Shown: positions 59,062 through 64,000 of the stretch, piece by piece
How positions within the stretch are numbered: the first letter of the stretch is position 1
Layout: every line of letters begins with the position of its first letter
Source of the DNA: Nocardia mikamii NBRC 108933
Lineage (GTDB): Bacteria; Actinomycetota; Actinomycetes; Mycobacteriales; Mycobacteriaceae
Assembly: GCF_001613505.1 (NCBI RefSeq)
Contig: NZ_BDCM01000006.1
Coordinates: 434,001 to 498,000 of the forward strand
Length of the DNA stretch: 64,000 nucleotides
Reading direction: 5' to 3'
Made by a program: the position numbers and the translations under genes
The notes under the pieces: model-generated
Seen by the model: the letters and a program-made list of their open reading frames with translations, nothing else
Told to the model about the DNA's origin: nothing
The model's database searches: none

Positions 59062-60366
59062 ATGGTTAGCGTCTCCACACCCGCCCGGCCGCTGCCGGAG
59101 CCTCGCATGCCGGGAGCCCACCGCATCGGTCGGCTCGTCTGGCTGGTTCCGGTACTGCTGGTCACCCTGAGCGTGTTCTGGCTGTTGCGGCCCAGCTGGC
59201 CGCTGCTGCCGATCAAGCGCGAATTCATCGACCTCCAGGTCTATCGCCTGGGCGTGCAGGCGATGTGGGACGGCGCCGATATGTACGGCAGTCTGCCGAA
59301 GACCACGCTCGGGATCAGCCTGCCGTTCATCTATCCGCCCTTCGCCGCGGTGGCGCTGGGCCCGTTCGCGCTGCTGCCGTGGAATGCCGCGGCGATCAGT
59401 TTCTTCGTGGTTTCCACACTGGCGCTGGCGATCACGCTCTATCTGGTGGCACGCCGGGTCTGGGGCAGCGGCGGCACCGAGGTGGTGCTGTGGGCGAGCG
59501 CCTGCGCGATTCCACTGGGCATGCTGCTGGAACCGGTGCATTCGACGCTGGACTTCGGACAGGTCAATCTGCTGCTGATGGTGCTGGTCGCGGCGGACTG
59601 CCTGCCCAAACGCACCCGCTGGCCGCGCGGCATGCTGGTCGGCATCGCCGCGGCGATCAAACTGACCCCGGCCGCGTTCGTCCTCTATTTCCTGGTGCGG
59701 CGTGACTATCGCTCGGCGATCACCGCGGCGATCACCGGTGCCGTCGCGAGCGGTATCGCCTTCGCCGTGATGCCGCGCGAATCGGTGAAGTACTGGTTCG
59801 GCGGTATGGGCAATGTCTCCGGGCTCAGCGGTTCGGCCTTCCGGACCAATCAATCGATTCAGGGCGTGCTGTCGCGCTTCCAGGTCCCCGAACCGGCCTT
59901 CACCGCCCTGTGGGCGCTGCTGAGTCTGGCGCTCCTGGTCCTGGTGGTGGCGGCGATGCGGCGCGCGGTCGCCGATCCGGCGCTGGCCCTGGCCTTCAAT
60001 GCCGTCTTCACCCTGCTGGTTTCGCCGATTTCGTGGTCGCACCACTGGGTGTGGATCGCGCCCGGCCTGCTGGCCGCCATCGGTGTGGCGACTCGGCTGC
60101 CGCGACGGACGGCGATGATCTGGTACGCGATCATCATCGCGACCGCGGTCGTGTTCACCATCGGCCCGCAGAACTGGGAACCCGGCGACGACAACCGCGA
60201 ACTGGCCTGGACGCCGTGGCAGCATCTGGTCGGCGACACCTATGTGTGGCTGAGCGTGCTGCTGGTCGCCCTGTACGTCGTGACCGGACCGCGGCCCACG
60301 ACGCAGGAACCGCTGTTGCCCGCGTCGCTGCGTTCGCTGCGGACCAAGGTGCCCACCGAGTCCTGA
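59062..60366 (+). CDS. GT87 alpha-mannosyltransferase-like (DUF2029)
   Basis: A 434-residue polytopic protein (about ten helices) of the DUF2029/GT87 family, polyprenol-phosphate-mannose-dependent mannosyltransferases of lipomannan, LAM and PIM synthesis. The catalytic Asp is in KREFIDLQVYRLGVQAMW (about 53-70, first external loop), and SPISWSHHWVWIAPGL (about 315-330) is the other signature. ATG 59062 has TAACCT 9 nt upstream (leaderless). Divergent from the NCS1 permease. Confidence 0.88.
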   Translation: MVSVSTPARPLPEPRMPGAHRIGRLVWLVPVLLVTLSVFWLLRPSWPLLPIKREFIDLQVYRLGVQAMWDGADMYGSLPKTTLGISLPFIYPPFAAVALGPFALLPWNAAAISFFVVSTLALAITLYLVARRVWGSGGTEVVLWASACAIPLGMLLEPVHSTLDFGQVNLLLMVLVAADCLPKRTRWPRGMLVGIAAAIKLTPAAFVLYFLVRRDYRSAITAAITGAVASGIAFAVMPRESVKYWFGGMGNVSGLSGSAFRTNQSIQGVLSRFQVPEPAFTALWALLSLALLVLVVAAMRRAVADPALALAFNAVFTLLVSPISWSHHWVWIAPGLLAAIGVATRLPRRTAMIWYAIIIATAVVFTIGPQNWEPGDDNRELAWTPWQHLVGDTYVWLSVLLVALYVVTGPRPTTQEPLLPASLRSLRTKVPTES

Positions 60367-60502
60367 GCCGACACGCCAGGCGCAATCGATCGGTAAATCT
60401 TCGACGCACCGTCCGCCAGCTGCGACCCGGTGACGGCGACACACCACCGGTGTTTCTGCAACACCCCGGTCACGCTGCACTTTCGTCGTACCGTAGATAA
60501 AT

Positions 60503-61366
60503 ATGGACGACACCACGCCGACCGCGGAAGGTGATGCCACCCGCCCGGATCGGCAGCTGATCCAGCGGCGAGAGCAAGCCTGGAGCAACTACCAGCAGGC
60601 GTGCGCCGAACTCGCCGGTACCCGGATCCGCGCCAATCTCGACGGATGGAAACGCTGGCTGCGCATCCTGCCGGGCGCGGCGGTCGATCAGGCCGAACGC
60701 CGCCGCGACGAGATCCGCGCCGAACTGGCCCGCCATTGCGTCGGTGCCGACGACCATGTGTGGGGCGTGCTGTCGGGCGGCGACACCGGAACCTTCGGCG
60801 GCTGTTTCGGCCTCGAGCACACCATCGGTCAGCTGACCGAGGTCTACGGCAGGACCGACTCGCACTGGGTGCGCGCACTGCGCGAGACGGCCCGCCGGAC
60901 CACCGACATCCGGCCGCTCGCCGCCGACGGGGACCGTTCGGCCGTCAGCGACCTCACCGAGCGCGTGGTGCAAGCCGTCCGTATGGCGCCCGACGAGCAG
61001 GCCCGGCGCCGGCTCACCGTCCACCTGCCCGGCGAGGTGCGTCCGGTGCCCGCGGATCCGGCGACGCTGGCCGAGAAGCAGGGACCGGCAGCGGTCCAGT
61101 TCGAAATCTATGCGAGCACGATCAAAATCGACCACATCGACGTGATTCCACCGCTGCGCCGGATGGGCCTGGGCACCGCGACGCTGCGCCATCTGTGCCG
61201 GACCGCCGACGCGCACGGCATGCATATCGTCGCGCAGCTGGTGCCCACCTTCCGCGACGACGATTCGGCGGTCCCGATTCTGGCGCGCTGGTTCCGCGAA
61301 CAGGGTTTCGAGGTGACCGAACGGCTGGGCGGGCGGGTCGTCCGGGCCCCCGCCAGCATCCGCTAG
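60503..61366 (+). CDS. Protein with C-terminal GNAT-like domain
   Basis: A 287-residue protein. The first 170 residues are charged helices (QLIQRREQAWSNYQQACAELAG) without a family. The C-terminal part (about 180-285) has the GNAT motif A: IDVIPPLRRMGLGTATLRHLCRTADAHG (about 211-239), so it may bind acetyl-CoA and acetylate an unknown partner. TACCGT lies 9 nt before the ATG. The N-terminal domain may select the target. Confidence 0.68.
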   Translation: MDDTTPTAEGDATRPDRQLIQRREQAWSNYQQACAELAGTRIRANLDGWKRWLRILPGAAVDQAERRRDEIRAELARHCVGADDHVWGVLSGGDTGTFGGCFGLEHTIGQLTEVYGRTDSHWVRALRETARRTTDIRPLAADGDRSAVSDLTERVVQAVRMAPDEQARRRLTVHLPGEVRPVPADPATLAEKQGPAAVQFEIYASTIKIDHIDVIPPLRRMGLGTATLRHLCRTADAHGMHIVAQLVPTFRDDDSAVPILARWFREQGFEVTERLGGRVVRAPASIR

Positions 61367-61397
61367 CCGGCCATCGCGAACGTCGTGCTGAGCCCGA

Positions 61398-62222
61398 TCA
61401 CCGTGCGCGCGTGAGGAATTCACCGATCGCCGGGGCGAGTTCGGCGGCGACCGGATCGTTGCTCACGCCGGGCAGCTCCCGCAATTCGGCATTCGGGAGC
61501 ACCTCGGCCATCTTCTTGGCTCCCTTGGTGAGCGCCGGAGCGGAACGATCGCCGATCAGCAGCAGCGTCGGCTGGGTGAGCGCGGCCCAATCCTCCGGCT
61601 GGATGGTCTCGCCGCGCGAAAACGGTTTCAGCACAGCGAAATCGTGGGCCGTCGAATCGGCGGTGGCGACCAGCTTCTTCCACACCGACGACATCCGCAT
61701 CACCGCGACGACCAGACCCGGCACGCCCATCACCTTGGTCATGTAATACCGGACCGCACCGCCACGCTTGCCCGCCGCGATGCGCTCACGCAATTTCTCC
61801 TCCGCGTCCTTGGGCGGCACGTGATCCTTCGGGTCGACCACGAACGGCGGTTCGAAGGCGACGACATCGGTGACCCCCGTGATCGCGCCCGAGCGCGCGG
61901 CCAGCAGCGCCAGGATCGCGCCCGAACCCCAGCCGAACAGGGCGGCCGAGCCGCCCTCGGCCTCGACCAGGGCACGAATGTCGGCGATCTCGTTGGCACT
62001 GTCGTAGACACCCGGGGAGTCCGCGCTGTCGCCGCGGCCGCGCCGGTCGTAGTTGAGCACGCGCAGGCCGTAGTTCTCGGCCAGCGCCCGCGCCAGCTCG
62101 ACGGTGTTGGGGACCTGCCGATAACCGAATGCGCCGCTGATCAGCACGACGGTTCCCGCACTGCCGGAACCGATCCGGTCGAACGCGATGGTGGTGCCGT
62201 CCTGCGACGTCACGGTCTGCAT
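61398..62222 (-). CDS. Alpha/beta-hydrolase-fold protein lacking nucleophile and His
   Basis: A 274-residue alpha/beta-hydrolase: TIAFDRIGSG, VVLISGAFGYR, NYDRRGRGDSADS (oxyanion region and helix A), and elbow LFGWGSGAILALLAA (about 95-109). The elbow is GWGSG: the usual Ser of GxSxG is Gly, with Ser one place later. Near the C-terminus where the family has LPGxxH, it reads ELPGVSNDPV, so the catalytic His is absent. It may be a non-enzymatic binding protein or use another chemistry. ATG with AAGGAG 6 nt upstream. Confidence 0.85.
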   Translation of the reverse strand: MQTVTSQDGTTIAFDRIGSGSAGTVVLISGAFGYRQVPNTVELARALAENYGLRVLNYDRRGRGDSADSPGVYDSANEIADIRALVEAEGGSAALFGWGSGAILALLAARSGAITGVTDVVAFEPPFVVDPKDHVPPKDAEEKLRERIAAGKRGGAVRYYMTKVMGVPGLVVAVMRMSSVWKKLVATADSTAHDFAVLKPFSRGETIQPEDWAALTQPTLLLIGDRSAPALTKGAKKMAEVLPNAELRELPGVSNDPVAAELAPAIGEFLTRAR

Positions 62223-62336
62223 GTCCTACTCCTTCGCGGGCCGGGGTTCGGTTCGAAAGTACGCGATGGGTTCGCGAGCACCGGCAGGGCCGGTCGGTAG
62301 GCTCGCACGGACAGTATTCACGGGCGAGGGGGTGCA

Positions 62337-63200
62337 GTGGTGACGATCATCGCCGGACCGCACGGACTGCCGCGCATCAGCGGATTTCCGAGTTCGGATT
62401 TCGATCCCGGCTCGGACAAGTGGTCGGGTGTCGCCATCGGCGAGGATCGCATCCGGGCGCTGGCCATCGGCGCGTACTACGGCCGCAGCTGGAGCTCCTA
62501 CAACGACACCGTCGCCTTCCAGCCCGAACACCCCGGAAGTTCGGAGACCCGGCGCGAATCCACCATCGAGGGCCTGCACGAATCGTGGGGCGTCGACAAC
62601 GCCGAGGATGCGCGCGACACCATCGGCCGGCTGCTGAGCGGGATGCACGCACCGCTGTTCGCGATGGTGCACCCGCTGGCGATCGCGGCCGCTCAGGACA
62701 CCACCCGCGTCGACCGCACCGGCCTCGCCGACAGCCACCGCGAATTCCTGCACACCGTGTCCGAGGTGCGCGGCTATCGCGGGGTCAACGGCATCGACCG
62801 CGACTACGACGCCTGGTTGCAGGCCATCAAATTCGGCATCGTCGACCGGCTGCCGCAACCGCTGAACACCGACGCCACCGCCTGGGACCTGTCGCGCATC
62901 GTGTTCATCGCCCGGGCCGCGCACACCGCCGGATATCTGGACGAGGACGAGGCGTGGACGCTGCTGGGCCGCGCGCTCACCAAAGCCCAGCAGCACTACC
63001 GCAATTGGCGGCAGTTCGCGGCCGGCTTCCTCACCGGCGCCATCTTCTGGGCGGCCACCCAGGACCTCGCCGCGGCCAAGGAGCAGGTCGACGAGCGCCG
63101 CTGGATGATCCGCGGGCTGCTGATGCGCCCGTCGAGTCCGTGGCGGCGAGTGGCGCTGCATCCGGGCGCGCCGGTCTTCGGCCTCTCCCCGTTCCACTGA
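62337..63200 (+). CDS. DUF1266-domain protein
   Basis: A 287-residue cytosolic protein with the DUF1266 pattern in the C-terminal half: TAWDLSRIVFIARAAHTAGYLDEDEAWTLLGRALTKAQQHYRNWRQFAAGFLTGAIFWA (about 181-240), where aromatic residues and Trp recur. Family is of unknown function, present in actinobacteria and enterobacteria. GTG-GTG start with GAGGGGG upstream. Convergent with the final gene of the window. Confidence 0.8.
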   Translation: MVTIIAGPHGLPRISGFPSSDFDPGSDKWSGVAIGEDRIRALAIGAYYGRSWSSYNDTVAFQPEHPGSSETRRESTIEGLHESWGVDNAEDARDTIGRLLSGMHAPLFAMVHPLAIAAAQDTTRVDRTGLADSHREFLHTVSEVRGYRGVNGIDRDYDAWLQAIKFGIVDRLPQPLNTDATAWDLSRIVFIARAAHTAGYLDEDEAWTLLGRALTKAQQHYRNWRQFAAGFLTGAIFWAATQDLAAAKEQVDERRWMIRGLLMRPSSPWRRVALHPGAPVFGLSPFH

Positions 63201-63207
63201 CAGGCGG

Positions 63208-63999
63208 TTACTGCGGCATCGCGCGCAGAATGCCGACGCCCTCCCACTTGAACTGCTCGGTGTCGACCATGCCGAGTTTGCGCCGCTCCACCAGCAACTG
63301 CCATTCGCCGAACAGGTCCAGCGAGGACGGGCGCGCCATCACGATGGAGCCGTCGACATGTTCGATCTCGCAGGCCAGCCGCACGGCGCCGTCGACGCGC
63401 AGCAGATCCTCGGCCTCGGTGGAGACGAATTCCAGATCCGTATTGCCGTCCGAAATGCGCAGCGTCGCCACCGATCCGGGCGGCGCCGCGACATCTGTGC
63501 GATCCAGTGCGGCCACCGGGAACTCGTAGGTCGCGCCGGCCGAGACGAACAGCAGCCGCAGGGTGGTGATCACGACCAGTCCCGGCGCACCGCGATGGCC
63601 GCACGGCGCGCATTCGAGGACGTATTCGTCCGGGCGGGCGTAGGCGTGCAGGGCCGCCAGCTCCCGCGCGCACAGTCCCGGGGTGCGCATCCGCTCGGCC
63701 GCACGCGACACATCGGGGCGGATCGGGCCGTAGTGCCCCGGAACCGGCCGGGGTGGAGCGAGATTCGGCCGCTGCCGCACGATCCGCCGCATCTCGAGCA
63801 GATCGTCGCCGATCGCGCGGACGAGTGTGGCCGCCTGCGTGAACACCTCGGGTTCGAGGAAGATCGTCGCCGGATTGCGACGGGTGGCAACGCCTTTGAT
63901 CACATAGTCCGGCGCCCGGAAATACAGCAGGATCAGCAGGTCACCGCTGTCGGCTTCGGCGAGGCAGGCGTCGCGCAGATCGCAGACCCGCACATCCAT
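63208..63999 (-). CDS. PH/GRAM-like protein with SHOCT-like C-terminus (possibly 5'-truncated)
   Basis: A 263-residue frame reaching the window end; the ATG at 63999 may not be the true start. Middle (about 117-200): EYVLECAPCGHRGAPGLVVITTLRLLFVSAG...YEFPVAALDRTDV resembles a bacterial PH or GRAM-type domain. The end (FGEWQLLVERRKLGMVDTEQFKWEGVGI) is like SHOCT, a short C-terminal oligomerisation motif. No signal peptide. Function unknown. Confidence 0.6.
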   Translation of the reverse strand: MDVRVCDLRDACLAEADSGDLLILLYFRAPDYVIKGVATRRNPATIFLEPEVFTQAATLVRAIGDDLLEMRRIVRQRPNLAPPRPVPGHYGPIRPDVSRAAERMRTPGLCARELAALHAYARPDEYVLECAPCGHRGAPGLVVITTLRLLFVSAGATYEFPVAALDRTDVAAPPGSVATLRISDGNTDLEFVSTEAEDLLRVDGAVRLACEIEHVDGSIVMARPSSLDLFGEWQLLVERRKLGMVDTEQFKWEGVGILRAMPQ

Positions 64000-64000
64000 G

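Noticed and set aside
1..64000. Insertion sequences, transposases, integrases or phage genes
   Set aside because: None of the translated frames shows transposase, recombinase or phage structural motifs, and no long inverted-repeat pair flanks a gene.

Overview
The window is high-GC actinobacterial DNA, most likely from Nocardia or a close relative. The evidence is gene content and order: a mycothiol S-conjugate amidase (mca), an antigen-85-type mycolyltransferase, GT87 mannosyltransferase, LGFP and DUF4307 proteins. A long block also matches the Mycobacterium tuberculosis Rv1072-Rv1095 neighbourhood (recalled from memory) in order and relative strand: phoH2, desA2, glyA, coaA, short cis-prenyltransferase, hemolysin III, DUF255, then mca, DUF4307, greA, metB, cbs, SGNH hydrolase, fadA, Bax-inhibitor-1. 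Many genes appear to be read from leaderless mRNAs, with a TANNNT -10 box 7-9 nt before the start codon. I used this to choose several starts.

Layout. 0-4.3 kb: FAD monooxygenase divergent from a TetR regulator, an epoxide-hydrolase-fold protein, a DesA2-like protein and an LGFP lipoprotein. 4.5-17.2 kb: conserved block (phoH2, glyA, a DUF885 metalloprotein, coaA, cis-prenyltransferase, hemolysin III, a membrane adenylate cyclase, DUF255). 17.2-25.1 kb: accessory region with a secreted protein, a divergent cold-shock-domain protein, a CYTH protein and a ten-gene minus-strand gas-vesicle operon (two accessory proteins, gvpA, F, G, O, J, L, S, K). It ends near a J-domain fragment, a small Cys-rich ORF and a tRNA-like 3' fragment. 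25.1-31.6 kb: mycolyltransferase-like esterase and a 1817-residue single-chain acyl-CoA carboxylase. 31.9-45.2 kb: the conserved block resumes, with a DUF1330 protein and an ArsR/MFS pair inserted near its end. 45.3-64 kb: rRNA methyltransferase, lipoprotein, DUF6153/DUF305 pair, a VirB2-like small membrane protein, two lipases divergent from two tandem PucR-type regulators, an APC permease, a kinase/NCS1-permease pair, GT87 mannosyltransferase, GNAT protein, a pseudo alpha/beta-hydrolase, DUF1266 and a PH/SHOCT-like protein cut by the window edge.

Themes. Sulfur metabolism (cbs, metB, mca) and cell-envelope functions (LGFP, transglycosylase, mycolyltransferase, mannosyltransferase, Z-prenyl synthase) dominate the core. 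The gas-vesicle operon and its flanks, plus the large carboxylase, interrupt the core between the Rv1084-like and Rv1083-like genes and look like the acquired part. The least explained observations are the glycine-rich N-termini of GvpA and GvpJ, the charged tails of two gas-vesicle accessory proteins, two enzyme-fold proteins that have lost catalytic residues (DesA2-like and an alpha/beta-hydrolase), several candidate micro-ORFs (upstream of phoH, beside glyA, upstream of coaA, downstream of greA) and a strong hairpin at the predicted 5' end of the greA transcript. No insertion sequence, CRISPR array, rRNA or complete tRNA was seen.
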